Source: Wuchereria bancrofti (Eukaryota > Nematoda > Chromadorea > Rhabditida > Onchocercidae). From it: a stretch of 64,000 nt of DNA. Under the pieces are notes generated by a model. It was not told the origin of the DNA. It did not search any database and saw nothing but the letters and a program-made list of their open reading frames with translations. Positions 10,801 through 23,600 of this stretch are shown here, one piece after another; position 1 is the first letter of the stretch, and every line of letters begins with the position of its first letter. The translations under genes were made by a program, and so were the position numbers. The DNA lies in contig SSBO01000009.1 of the NCBI GenBank assembly GCA_005281725.1, forward strand, positions 8,821,831 through 8,885,830, given 5' to 3'.

Positions 10801-12895
10801 CTTTTTATGCCAAAAGTATGTTCAAGTTTTTTTCTTTTTTGGTTACTTACAGAACTACTTCTACAAGCAGCAGATACTTCATGTATTTCTTTTAGTTGTT
10901 AGTTTTGGCTGTTTATTAAGTACTCCAATGTTTAACATAGATGCATCTTGGAAGGGTTATTTCATTACGCTGAAGTAATGAAATATAAAAACATTTCAAT
11001 ATGAGTCGTATTATTCTTTATCAAACAATAACTGAAGTGCTACTAGATTTAAAAGCCTCTGTTTTATGAAAGTGAAAAATCTATCGGAAATTTTTGTCTT
11101 TCTCTCCGTAGCAATTAGCAACTATTATTTTCAACTTCATGAATTTGAAATCAACTGGGAAAATCTTCCAGAAAAATCGAGAGATGAATTACAGGTTCAT
11201 GTCATCGAGATGATGGAGAAAACAATGGAAAAATCGTGGGCATCATACGAGAGACCTCAGAGTGGTTTTGAACAGGGTTTGCTACAAGTATCCGACAATA
11301 CTTTAATCATTATCGACGAAACCAAGTCATCAACAGAAAACATCTTACTCACTAAAAAAGGTTTTTTTTTTTTTATCAAACTGAATACTTAAAAAAAAAG
11401 AAACAGAGATAAGCATTATCAGTATTTTTTCCTGAGAAAGAATGAATGTATATTAAATGTAGGCTGAATAGTTTATATCATTGCTCTGTAGAATGAAGGG
11501 GAAAATTTTTTTTGTGATTCACCTTTAAATTCTTAATTTTTACATTTTGAATAATTCTGTTCTGATACATCGGTTTTTCAACTCTTACCAGTGATCTTTG
11601 TAGGACGTGAAAATTGTCATTTAATGAAAAAATTCTTGTCTACTCGAAAAATACCATTCATTTATCCATATCAAACGGTTGAAATAGAATCCAACGCAAA
11701 CGTAATTGTTTTGAGTGGTGAGAAATGTTTCTTTGGCCAGGTATTCTTCTTTTTTTATTTCGTTGCATTTATTGAATTTGTATGCAAATATAAAAAAGAA
11801 GTGATTGACTGTAAATGACTAGAAAAACAAAATTTCCACGATATGATGATTAATATCAGAAAGACGATCATACTACCGAAATTATTGTTGTTCAGTTACC
11901 GACCGATCAAAGTTCTGAATATTTTTTGTTTTGTTTCGTTTTTTCAAGCATTAATTGCATATTTATTTGTTCTTAGGAAGAATTTGCGATGGTTATGCCT
12001 AAATCTTATCTAAAAGATGTAGATTTCGTACGACAATTTGCTACGACGCATGAAAATGAACTTCATATTTGTCGCCATGCACTTTTGTCTTGTTTCAAGA
12101 GCCTTTGCGACGTCAGTATTTGTAAAACTGTAGAAGAAGTAAGTACTTCAAATTTGTTAAAGGAATTTTTTGAAGAGGTGCTTCAAAAAATTTAAATAAA
12201 ATAAAAAGTGTCCTGTAATGTATTTCAAATTTCAGATGGCAGTCGAAAGTTTTTTAAGTATGCAACGCATATGTAGAAACGCAGACGATAACTCAGCCAG
12301 ATTACATCGACAACTAATCCTCTCCAAGTAGTTTTCTAGCATACGTGTTTTTTAACCTTTTTTTTTTGATATCAATAATTTTTTTACTTTAATTTTTGTT
12401 AACTGAGATCGGATCAAATATTTGCACTGTTAACTAAATTTACATCACGTTTTTAAGAAAAAACAAGTTATCAGTACTTGATGGCAAATGCTTTGCAGCT
12501 ATGGTTATTTTATTTTATTCCAGGTTGTTAACATCACTAAATGGTGAGAAAATCGTTGGTAAGGATTATTGGGCGAGAGCTGTTGAGCTTGAAAATGGTA
12601 TATTTTCTGAAATTGTGAAACAATTTTTAATAATGAGATATTTTATTGAAGTTTTGGAATTTTTGACATAATTTTAAATAAAACCACACTCCTAAAAATA
12701 CGTATAACCGCGACTGGCACTTTTGCAGAATGAATACTTTGACAGCTGAGAAAGTTGAGTCAGTGTCCTTTATTGACGATTTGAAGGTAGATTATAACCT
12801 TCTTGCATAAATGTTATTATTACATATATTCATTATTTCAAATTTTATTTCAGAATTACGAATTACTACTGGAAGTCCGTTCCGTTAATAGCTGA
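7855..12895 (+). CDS. mcmbp: MCM-binding protein (MCMBP/ETG1 family)
   Basis: Seventeen exons: 7855-8029, 8582-8658, 8946-9119, 9281-9374, 9541-9605, 9754-9839, 10064-10172, 10440-10481, 10555-10610, 10710-about 10825, 11112-11360, 11592-11740, 11977-12138, 12236-12327, 12524-12597, 12746-12786 and 12854-12895. They give about 600 residues, against roughly 640 in vertebrates. Family features seen in order: the N-terminal DPLKLIEKL helix, the VRMRGMI core, PERGVTDWYLE, FDLYGIL (compare LELYGIL), the GLLQVSDNTLIIIDET block, and the C-terminal YWARAVELEN segment (compare RWLRAKQLE). MCMBP binds MCM2-7 subunits in the nucleus and helps assemble and unload the replicative helicase. Phases agree at every junction except exon 10/11. 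There the strong donor after 10815 is out of phase, and a weaker donor at 10825 restores the frame, so this junction is uncertain. An acceptor ending at 7836 gives an 18-base 5' UTR. Confidence 0.9.
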
Positions 12896-15800
12896 CAGTA
12901 TATTCTGTCATCACGGTTACCAGCTTTGAGATATTTTTCAATCTATTCTTATATGAGATTGAAGTTATCACTTGTATTACTTATGTTTAGATGAAAAAAA
13001 AAGGGATCATCATTTGTTGCAGCCGATATCACTTGTTATCATACTTCAGTGAAATTAAATTAGCTCAAAAAACCAATTTCACAGATAAATTGATCACTTT
13101 ATATGTTATTCTTCCTCATTCAAAATTCCATTGTTTCATCATCCTCCTTTATTACATTTAAAGAGAGGCAAGTATTGGACGTAGAAAAATGGTGACGTTC
13201 GAAAGTAATATAATTATTGAATTTTTATCGTTATTCTTATGGTGACTAATATTTTGTTGATTATCTAATAGAAATTACAAAAAACAAATTTAAACCGTTT
13301 CATTTTTTACTCCTTCCGAAACTGTTATACATGTGTACTTTATTCTATAGGGTACGTGTGACGTGTAGGGTGACGTGCAGCCTAAATTAACATTAGATTT
13401 GGTTAAAAAGAAAACTTACATATGCAAGGGGATTAAAGCATAAATTTAAAAAGGTTGTAATCCTAATTATGCAAAAATTTATTCATCATGTTATGCCATA
13501 TTTTCTTAGTTTCCGCATCTAAAAAATTCAAATTGTTACAGCAAATGATGCCATTCTCCTAAATTGTTTTGATAAAATACTGTATTATCGATAGGATGAC
13601 AAAGATTCATTCGTAAAGATTTATGTGGCAAAATAATTTTTTCTATCCTCAAGTGTTTATTATTTTTCACACAGTTAAACCACCAACTCGTCTGATGTTT
13701 AGTTTAGGCTAATTTATTATTACTAAATCTCCTTTCCCAATTCTACTAAATGACTGACTGGTAAATGATAAATAAACGAAGAATTGGACAAAGTTGATCA
13801 AACAATAAATCAAATATACCCAATCTCTGATCGTACATATCTTTGATGTGTGACAAAGTATCGGAAGTGCTGCAAATGCTTCGAAGAAATAACAATTATT
13901 AGTGCGTTGATTCTGAAAAATAATTGTACTCTGATCTCTCAATTGTTCAACTTTTATAGAAGTGGTAGCATAATTTAATAAATCTTAATAATATTTAAAT
14001 CATATCTCTGTGTACCTTTTTAATACTTAATGTGATATATTTTATTTGTGGTAATATGTGAACAAATTAATTCACCTTCAAATTCCTTCTAATCTGAGTA
14101 AAAATAATTTGCAATGTAATTTGAGTAGAGAAAATTAACATTGCTTAAAATTCTTAAATTATTTCAAAAATGAGTTTACAATTAATAGCACTTTGTTAAA
14201 TAGCAATTTATTTGCTAATAATCAGCAATTGGAATTGATTCATCATTATTAATATTAAAAAAAATCTTTCAATAACTTTCTAGGCTTTAAATTAGTCAGA
14301 AGTATTCAAAATTACTGTCAAATATTATAAGCTATTCATGAAATAACTGATTTTACAAATAGTATGGTATTTAATTTCCAAAAAAAAGAAATCGAATTGT
14401 TCGAAATTATTTATTGACAAACGATAATATGCTTCGATGATTAATTATTAACCACAAATTTCAACTAATTCATCATTGCTAACATCAGTATTATTTATTC
14501 AATAGTGTTATTACATTATGAATTCTCATTAATTTCTTAATTAAATGGATTAAAATATTATTGAAAAAAATAGAAAAATTATGACAAATAGAAAAATTGT
14601 AATTTATTGCGCAAATTTTCAATTATTCAATTTTATTATCACCATTGATAATTTATGATAATCATTAACATTTGAAGGAAAATTGGATAAATGATAATTA
14701 TTAATATAGCTAAAGTACGAGAATATCACAAAAGCATTGAAAAATGATTTACTTTTAGTTTCAAGTATGAGAAATGTTTGAGTTTTAAAGCAGATAATTT
14801 ATTTATTATATTATTATTATTTGATAATTTGTCTGGAAAAAAAATAAATATTTGCTTAAGATTAAAAATATATTTTTCCTTAAATATTTTGCATATTAAT
14901 TCACAATTGCACGCTATTTCGATAGAGCAAAATAATGTTTTAAAAAGTGTTGTAAGAGCTATGAATTTTCTTTTTAGAAGCAAATATAAATAAATAAAAT
15001 GAAGAACTATGGTTTTTCAAACAAAAAGAAATTTTATATTGTATATTTAAATTTATTTATTTGTTTATTGAATTATCATTGATAGTTCTGATAATTTTTT
15101 AAAAAAAATTAAACTTTTATGTTAATTAAATCAATCATTTTTTTCATTTATAATTTATTCATTTGGTTTTGATTTTTTATCTTAGTTTGAAAAAGAAAAA
15201 TGCTATTTTTTCATATTTCTTCTTTTTTCGTTACGTAGAAGAAAAAAAAAGAGGAGAAAGAGGAAAAGGAAAAGGAAGAGGAAGTGAAATTGCAGTCTTT
15301 TAAATAATTGGATGAAATATACTTTCCAATAAACAAATGATATAAATTATTTGTAATAAGCGCAAGCACCAATAAATATATTATTATTATTAGAATTAAA
15401 TAAAATTTTTTTTTTGATTCTTAATTTAAAATTTTGAAATTTTATTTGAAATTTTTTTTTTCATTTTTTATTATTTTGTTAAAAAAAAAATTCGTTCAGA
15501 TTTGTCATATTTGTCATATGCGATAAATTGATTGTTTTAAAATATTTAAAATTTTTTTGCAACTATTAAAATAAAACAATATTTTACTCAATTTTTGGCA
15601 AAAAAAGAAAGAGAAATGAAGGAAAAACATTTAATAAAAATAATTGTTATAATAAAAACTTGAGAGAGAAGAAAAAATTACCAATTATTTATTTTTTGTT
15701 TTCAATAATCATTGAATAAACTAATTGTAGAAACAATCGTTACCAATAAAATTAGTAAAATTAGTGATTTTAAAATTTCACATGAATCAAATATAAATTA

Positions 15801-18541
15801 AAAAAGAGTAGCAAGGTTTTTTATATAAAAAGTTTATTAATAAAGTGAGGAAAAAAAAAGTTAAACAATAACAAAAATAATTGATGGATTTGAAATAAGC
15901 AATAAAACTAATGCAAATGAGAAAATTTTGCATTTTCATTAAGAACCAAAATCATTTATTATCAAATGATTATTTTTCATTGATTACTTTCTTCCTATTT
16001 CGATTTTTTTTTTACTTTTTTCTTTTCATCTTTTTCTTTTTTGCCGTAAAAATTAAAAAAAAATTTTTATTCATCATATCACAATTATTTTATCAGATCA
16101 TAATTGTTTCATTCTTCTGCAATTGAAATATGGAATTGCAATAAAAGAAGCAAAATATGTTTTTAAAGTACTAAAAGAAAATAAATATTGTGCTAAAAAA
16201 AAAGATAGATTGGATCAATTAATTTTTGAATGAATGACATTAATTAACCCTAAATTTCTTAAAGTAGATATGAATAAATAAATAAGTAAATAAATAAATA
16301 AATAAAAATAAAGGATATGTCTAATAAATGTATAATAAATGAATGATACGTAAATCCATTAATGAATCTGTTAATGAGTAGTTTTTCATATCATAATTGC
16401 ATTTATTAAAATCTATTTTCAAATTATTGTATTATAAAATTTTGTTATTCTTTACTATCATCTCCTAATTATATTACAAAATTCCAACTTTCCTTTTTAT
16501 CTACTTTTTCTTCTCCTTTTTTAATCTAATAAAGGTTATAATAAACGACTGATATGACAAATTTCATACAGTAATTGTGTATCAATTAGCACAAGCTTAA
16601 CAAAAGTAATTAAAGATTATTTATCTTCAAAATATCTAATTAAAAAAAGTTTGAATTGATTAAAAAAAGTAAGTCAATCCGACGCAATTTCAGATCTTTT
16701 TTTTAGGAACAAAGAGTTTAAATTGAAAATTTTAATAGGAAAATTATTTTTAATAACAAGGAAAAAGATGGCGAAGTGATAAACATCATCCAAAAATCTC
16801 ATTATAACGACTAATTTAAACATTTAACCTTTGACCCTAATATCACATCACATAATGTACTTTTTAGGAACAAAGTCTCCTGAATTACTCTATTTTCATT
16901 TTCTAATACTTGTATTGAATATTTTGTTGAGAAAAAAAAAGATTCTAAGAAAACAAATATAATTTAAAAGTTCGATTCAACTGATACATCACATGAATTT
17001 AAATGATTGACTAATTTAAATTGAAATGATAATATGCTAACAAACTTATTTTCTTTTTACTTTCATTTTCTCGTCTATTTCATTCATTACATTCTTTTCA
17101 TTCATTCTTATATTCTTTTTAAGGGAAGAAAAAAGGGTTGAAGATGAAATATTTTGCCTTCTTCAATATTTATTTAATCAGAAATTATATAATCAATAAA
17201 GCTTTCTTTTTTTCTCTTTCTCTCTCCTTTCTCTTTCTCTCTATCAAATCTATTTCACTCACACATTAATCAGAAGAAAATAAAAAAAGCTTCAAATTTA
17301 CTTTACCATAAATGCATGCTTATTCCTTATTTTATTTTTTAAATTCTTTTTTTAGATGATTTTTCTATTAATTCAATATTTGGCGTAGATATGCTGTTGT
17401 TATTGTTGTTTTATTGTTGTTGTTGTTGTTTATTGTTGCTGCTGCCGTTTGTTATTGCTGTCATTGCTGTTTCCGTTGTTATTGTTTTTGTTGTTTGACC
17501 TGCATTATTTGTACGTTTCTTATTGTTAGCTGTCAAACATATAAAAATGTTTAATAGCTGATAATGTAATAACAACAGTAATTTATTGCTGTTATTGTTC
17601 TTATTGTTTGACCTTCATTATTTCAACATTTCTTATTAGTTCATATTTTATTAAATGATAGTCCCTACCAATCAAATTATATTAATTCAGAGATTAACAA
17701 TCTCTGATCTATTAATTATTATTATTGTTACTGCAATTGCTGTATAGTATTCGTATAATATTTGTTGTTTTTGTTGTTTGATCTGAATTGTTTGAACATT
17801 TTTTATTTGGTGACGTACTACTTAATTCTAAAACTTTCTATTGTTGTAGAAAGTGTTGTCAAAAGTATAAAAACTTTTTTAATCCAAAATGCAGCAAATA
17901 GTTATCTGTTGGCATATTTAAATTTCACAAATGTTTGATAACAAATCGATGGTTACTAGAAATTTAATTCCTTAAATTGGATGATTAAATTTTGAATGTT
18001 TAGGCAATTTGAAAAACAACGAAGAGATGCCGGAAATTCAAATTTGCTGAATTGTTTTTGTTATTAGCTTAACTTGTAAAATTTAGAAAATTAGCGAAAA
18101 AATAACCAATGAATATAGGAAATTTAATTTCTTAAATTGTTTACAAAGGCTAAATATATGTCTTAAAATATTCTCTTTTTTTTTAGTTTTATTTGCAAAA
18201 TACAAATAGGAAATTTAATAACAAATGTTAATCCTTTTCGTGTTAACATTTTTGAGAAGCATTTTGAGAGAACGATTAAAGAAAGGAAATGAAAAAAAAA
18301 AAAAAAGAAATTGAGAGTATGCCCAAAGGATCAATTATAGTAAATGTTTTAATGATAATAATGTTTTTGCCGAAGTTTTCCTATTTCTATCATTTGAATT
18401 GTTTTATTTGGCGATCATTTTTAATTTCTTCTTCAAAGAATGTTGAAGATTTTGCTTCATTTTTCAATAAGAAAAAAAAAAAAACTTCATTTTATTTTGT
18501 TAAACTTTTGCACTCTTATTTTGTTGGATCTCGTTATGCCC
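12896..18541. other. Gene-poor AT-rich intergenic region
   Basis: I see no supported gene. A small GC-richer patch at 13349-13382 contains GACGTG three times. A diverged copy of the interspersed repeat lies at 13765-13870. Simple sequence includes a purine-rich GGAAAAG run near 15240-15295, an AAAT run near 16270-16310 and TTG/ATTGTTG-type repeats at 17390-17480. Reported frames here are short, hydrophobic or Lys/Phe-rich, as expected by chance in such DNA. Confidence 0.5.
13765..13870 (+). repeat. Interspersed repeat family, distant copy
   Basis: Shares the ordered signature of the copies in 0-6 kb: a GAAGAATTGGACAAAGTTGATCA-like start, then ATCAAATA..CCCAA, then a TATCTTTG block. It lies about 7.5 kb from the main cluster, just beyond the MCMBP gene, showing that the family is dispersed and not only locally duplicated. 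Confidence 0.5.
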
Positions 18542-18877
18542 TATAATCATGATAATGTATAGAGATATAGAGATTTCTCGATCATAATTTTGTTATAATC
18601 ATGATAATATATAGAGATATAGAGATTCCTCGATCATAATTTTGTTATAATCATGATAATGTATAGAGATATAGAGATTTCTCGATCATAATTTTGTTAT
18701 AATCATGATAATGTATAGAGATATAGAGATTTCTCGATCATAATTTTGTTATAATCATGATAATATATAGAGATATAGAGATTCCTCGATCATAATTTTG
18801 TTATAATCATGATAATGTATAGAGATATAGAGATTCTTCTATCGTAATTTTGTTATAATCATGATAATGTATAGAGA
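18542..18877 (+). repeat. 52-bp tandem repeat array, about 6.5 copies
   Basis: The unit begins TATAATCATGATAAT and repeats at exactly 52-base spacing, with the last partial unit starting at 18854. Each unit contains the palindrome ATCATGAT and ends with CGATCATAATTTTGT. Two unit types differ at linked positions (GTATA..TTCTC versus ATATA..TCCTC) and occur in the order A-B-A-A-B, followed by a diverged sixth unit. This suggests the array grew by duplication of a three-unit (156-bp) block. Confidence 0.95.
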
Positions 18878-19402
18878 AAATATGTTATGACGAAATTATG
18901 ATGCATTTTGATTATGCTATAAATGCAGTATTAATGTACCCAAAAGCAGATATATTCAGTAAATATTAATTCGGTCAAAAATTTTTTTTGTAGTAAAATT
19001 CGGAAAAAAAGGGATTAAAATTTTTTCTTCTATTTTTTTCAAATTTTTATTTTATTCTATCCTAATTACATACAAACCGATGAATATTTATTGATGAATA
19101 TTTAATAATAAATATCAATTTCTATCAATTTTTTAAACCGAAAAAATATTACGATAGTTTTGTTTTGTTTTTTTAAGTTTATTATTGTAAAATATTTATT
19201 GCTGTAAAATATTTGAAGATTTATCGCTTTTGCTAATCACTGATTTTTCCCCAAATGCTTTGATGTTACACTTAAAATTACATTTATTGCAAATTTCTTA
19301 TGCAATATTCCTCTGTTCGACTAATAATGTGATATGATTGCATTAATCAAGACATGTATCTTTTTGAAAAATTTTAAAATGAGCAATAAATTCCTGAAGG
19401 AA

Positions 19403-19466
19403 TTTTAATCATGGTCCATTTTTGAGCTGAAAATTAGCTCTATGCAAAAATAGATCATGATTAAAA
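19403..19466. other. 64-nt imperfect hairpin
   Basis: The 22-base arms 19403-19424 and 19445-19466 are complementary except at two positions. The loop contains a small nested AGCT...AGCT pairing. Size and arm length are compatible with a short microRNA precursor, but there is no evidence of expression and AT-rich DNA forms such structures by chance. Confidence 0.45.
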
Positions 19467-20556
19467 GTTATAATGAGCCAATAAAGAAGAAAAAAAATGA
19501 AATTTCCTCCTCCAAAATTCTAAAATTTTATGATATTATCACAAAGATTACCAGAAAAGAAAAATTGGTTCATTCCAAAAAAATAAAATCTCATCGTAAA
19601 AAATTATAGAATTTCTTGAAATCATTTTTTCTTCTTCATTGAAACGATTATCATTAGCTTTATACATTGAAATGTTTTTCAATTATTACGTCATGATCAT
19701 AAAGCGTAATTTTTGCTTCATAAACTATTTTTTTTTTAAATTTAAAATTATAATCTTTCTTATTTGATAGTTTTTAAGTGCATTGAGTCCTCTATGTCTT
19801 TTTTTTCGGAAAATTTGAAGTTTTCTGAGCAATTAAATGGATAAAATTGCAAAATACAACTTAAATTTTCAATTTTTTGTGGGAAATTTTAAATTCCTGA
19901 AGCAATTACATATCTTAGGATCACATTATTACAGTTGCATGTTTAGAGATGTGTAAAGTAGCAAATTCGAGAATACTTTATGTATTTGAAAAGTCTCACT
20001 TTTGTTTATAATGCATCAAAATTTTCAGAAATGCTTACTAGACAAGACGAATTAAAAAGATACTTTTTAACAACTAATTTAGGACAATTTTACTTTTCTA
20101 TTTCCTTTCCTTTTTTTTTCTTTTTTTTTGATATGAAAAATATGTTGCAGGAATATTCATAATGCATAAAAATTGAAGACTCTTTAATTATTTATCAACT
20201 TTTCTTTTTATTAAAATATGCATATTCTTGCAGCGTATATTTTCATCAAAGAAAAAAAAAGAAAAAATTAGGATATTTTAGAGAGAATAACTTATTGGAA
20301 TACACAGAAATTGGTCATATTGCAGATCTAACAATAATTGCTGAAAGAAAATTTCGAAAAGCAAAGAAATAATATAAAGGCAAATGTCAAATGAAAATTT
20401 TATTATTGTTTTTGAAATAAATCGTTTGTGTTTATAACAAACTTTATGCGCTATATATTTCATTAATTAATCAATTTTTGTAGAAATCTTTTAATTTTGT
20501 GTTGTCATTGTCATAAAATGATAATTATTACTGTTATCGTTGTTAATACTAATATC

Positions 20557-20645
20557 AATATTAATGCTCATGTTAATATTAATGTTATTGATAGTGGTAA
20601 TACCGTATTATTAGTACTATCAGTAGTAACATGAGTATTAATATT
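20557..20645. other. 89-nt fold-back
   Basis: The 19-base arms 20557-20575 and 20627-20645 pair with one non-Watson-Crick position. An inner pairing GATAGT (20590-20595) with ACTATC (20616-20621) extends the stem. It lies inside ATT-rich simple sequence, so origin from microsatellite expansion is as likely as a functional RNA. Confidence 0.4.
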
Positions 20646-23600
20646 TTAATTATTACCAATTATAATTAATTATTGTTAATATTAATGATACGCTTTTCAA
20701 TAATATATATTAATTAATAATAATATTAATTAATTATTATTATCACTGTTATCATTATTAATTATTGTCATTAATTATTATGTCATTATCATTAAATATA
20801 ATTATCATTATCATTATTATTATCGCTATTATTATTATTATCAGCTGTGAAAATTATATAAAAATCTATTATCGGATACGAAGAATTTTTTTACCATCCA
20901 ATCGTTAAAAATTTATTACTAGCTACTAATTATTAACAATTTTAAAGTAATATCATATTTCCTCATTTCTACTTAAAATAGTAGTGAATTTTGATTCATT
21001 TATAATGCTCTTTTTTTTTTTTGCTTTCAAAAAACAAATATATTTTTACAACCCTTAATAAAAAAAAAAGCTTACTATAACATTAACTAATAAACATATA
21101 TTTTTTATAAAATTCGGATACCGATATGTTTACTATTTTCTGCTATCATTTCGTTTTTGTTTGTTTTTTTTTTTTTTCAAAATCTGTGCTGCTAATCCTA
21201 ACTTCCGCTGTAGAAATACTAAAATGATAGCGCGTATCATTAATCATTATACTTTTTGAAATTTGAAATGATATATGCTAGAGATAAGAGAGGAGCAAGA
21301 AATAGGTAGGCGTTGTTGATAGAAGTACACATTACATTCTGGAAAATTGAGGAATTGCATGATATGAGATGATAAGCGCATTTCAACAGTGAAAGTGCAA
21401 ACTACATGTCGGATGAAAGAAGAAAATCGCGAAAAACTCTTTTAGTTACTAAGTGAAGCGAAATAATTTCTTGTTAAAATTATTTTAACAAAAAAAAAAG
21501 CAAAAAAAAGAAAGCAAAAAAAAGGCGGCACAAAATCATTACTTTTCCAATTTCATTCCTAACTTTTACATTTCAATATTTCAGATTTATTTTTAATTTA
21601 CTATATGCTTCATTCATTTATATGTTTGAATATTTTGAATTTAAATATTCAAAAATGAAGTGTTAGAATGAGAAATTTGGATATGATTTGTAAATTTGGT
21701 AGCACTTTTTTTAAACAAATTAATTATTGTTAATTATTAATCTTGAATAATTGCATTTTTCTTTTTCTGCTTTTTTTTGACTACGCTTTTTGAAATAATA
21801 AGTATAACATATTAACTTTCTCTTTCTTTCTTTTTTTTTCTTTTCACTCTCTTCCCTTTTCTCTTTTATGACCTTTTCTGCTTTTTTTTTTGAAGCTGTT
21901 TCTATCGTTTTTTTTTATAAATGAAAGCATATATTATTCGATTGAATCCACAACTCTCTGTGCATCTCATTTAATTCCGCTAATGGAATGTTTCCGCTTT
22001 TTTTCTTCAATGTTTAAAGAAAAAAAAAAATTTAACGATGAAAAGAAAAGCTATAATTCATCGTTTTATTTACTATTGCTAGCATTAACTACACATTGCT
22101 TGTTATTATTATTAGTATAATAATTACTATCATTTTGTTTGTTATCACGATTGACACTATTATTATTATTGACAATAACGATTATTGTTGTTCTATTCAT
22201 CTTATTGTTTTATGTTTACTGTAACTTCATTATCACATTACTAATTATTACTCATTGCTGGTTTCTATCATCATTAACACAATAGTAGACATTGCTACCA
22301 TTATTATTATCAACTATTACCATGGTTACCATTGTTATCATTACCAGTCTTACTATCGTCATATCCGCTATTATTATTTATTGTCATATAAATTATCAAG
22401 TACTTCTATTACTATCATCACCAGCGTAATAACAATCATTTTTATTACTATCATTATTATCAGTATCGCTATCTAATAATTGTTATCAATGCTATGTTCA
22501 TTAAATTGTTTATCGTCATGCCGTCGTAAAAATTACGCTTTTTTTAAAAGTTAATTTCTTTTAAAAAAATTTTTTTTTGCTTTTAATTGTTTTGTTATTT
22601 TTTCTAATAACAATTTTGTCATATTTGCCTTTCATTTTTGCATTCCTAAAAAAAACATTTAAAAAATTTAAATTTGGATTTGAAATTAAAATATAAAATT
22701 GTACTTCATATTTTACTGTGTTTTCTTGATAAACAATAATCATTAAATAATATTTCGTGCTAAATAATGAGAAGAAAATCAACAGTGATAACTTTTAGAT
22801 TATTGGAGTATTTGAAATAATCGCTACTTTTAACTTTCATTCATAAGTTGACTTAACAATAAATCTGATGTTGCTAGAGATTAGTGCTAATTAGCTATTA
22901 GCGGAAAAATAAAAGCACTAAGGAAAACCTTTTCTTCAACAAAAAAAGAAAACAATGATGAATCTTAGAAATTTTTCGTAAAAAATCTTGTAAATTTGAG
23001 ATATCAACTAATAAAACCACTGAATTCAACTTACTAATTAATTCTCGTTTTGAATTGATACATCGATTAATTTTATTTGAAGTTCTTTCTTTTAAAAAGA
23101 AAGAAAGCGATGTTTTTCGTTATGTAATTGTAACCTACTAACAATTTTTCAAATAATTTAACATTTTAACATTTCGTTTTTTTTCCGCACCCGCTATCCT
23201 AGTTCAGGCTTTTATTAGTTTATTAACATTATTTCCTCCAAAATCCATTCGTTTTAATTTTGTAAAAAAAAAGGAATGGATTAAAAAAGCAAAAATTGCT
23301 TTAGATATCAACAGCGCATGAAATTAAAAAAAAATTTTTAGCACTTAAGTGATGTTTTTTTTTCTTTGCAAATATAAAGTCCAAGCAATTATTGCTCCAT
23401 TACACACTGTGCTTCACTAATTAATATTTAAATTTTTAAATTACATCAGTTAGCAGCACAAATTATTTGTTCTACAAGTTTACATTGTTTTTTTTTTCTT
23501 TTGCTTCTTAATTAAATTACCATGCATCATTTAGTTAAAGCGAAAAACGAAGCTAACAGTTGTCCGAAAAAAAAATATGAAATAGAAAAAATGAAAGAAA

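Noticed and set aside
10851..10978. Possible extra MCMBP exon after TTACTTACAG
   Set aside because: Open for 42 codons, but including it adds residues with no counterpart in the family; kept only as an explanation for the exon 10/11 phase problem.
18289..18546. 85-codon Lys/Phe-rich frame next to the 52-bp array
   Set aside because: Starts in a poly-A run, includes a second poly-Lys run, and has no motif or splice support.
22255..22476. Ile/Tyr/Ser-rich 73-codon frame
   Set aside because: Composition follows from ATC/ATT/ACT triplet repeats; no splice or start support.
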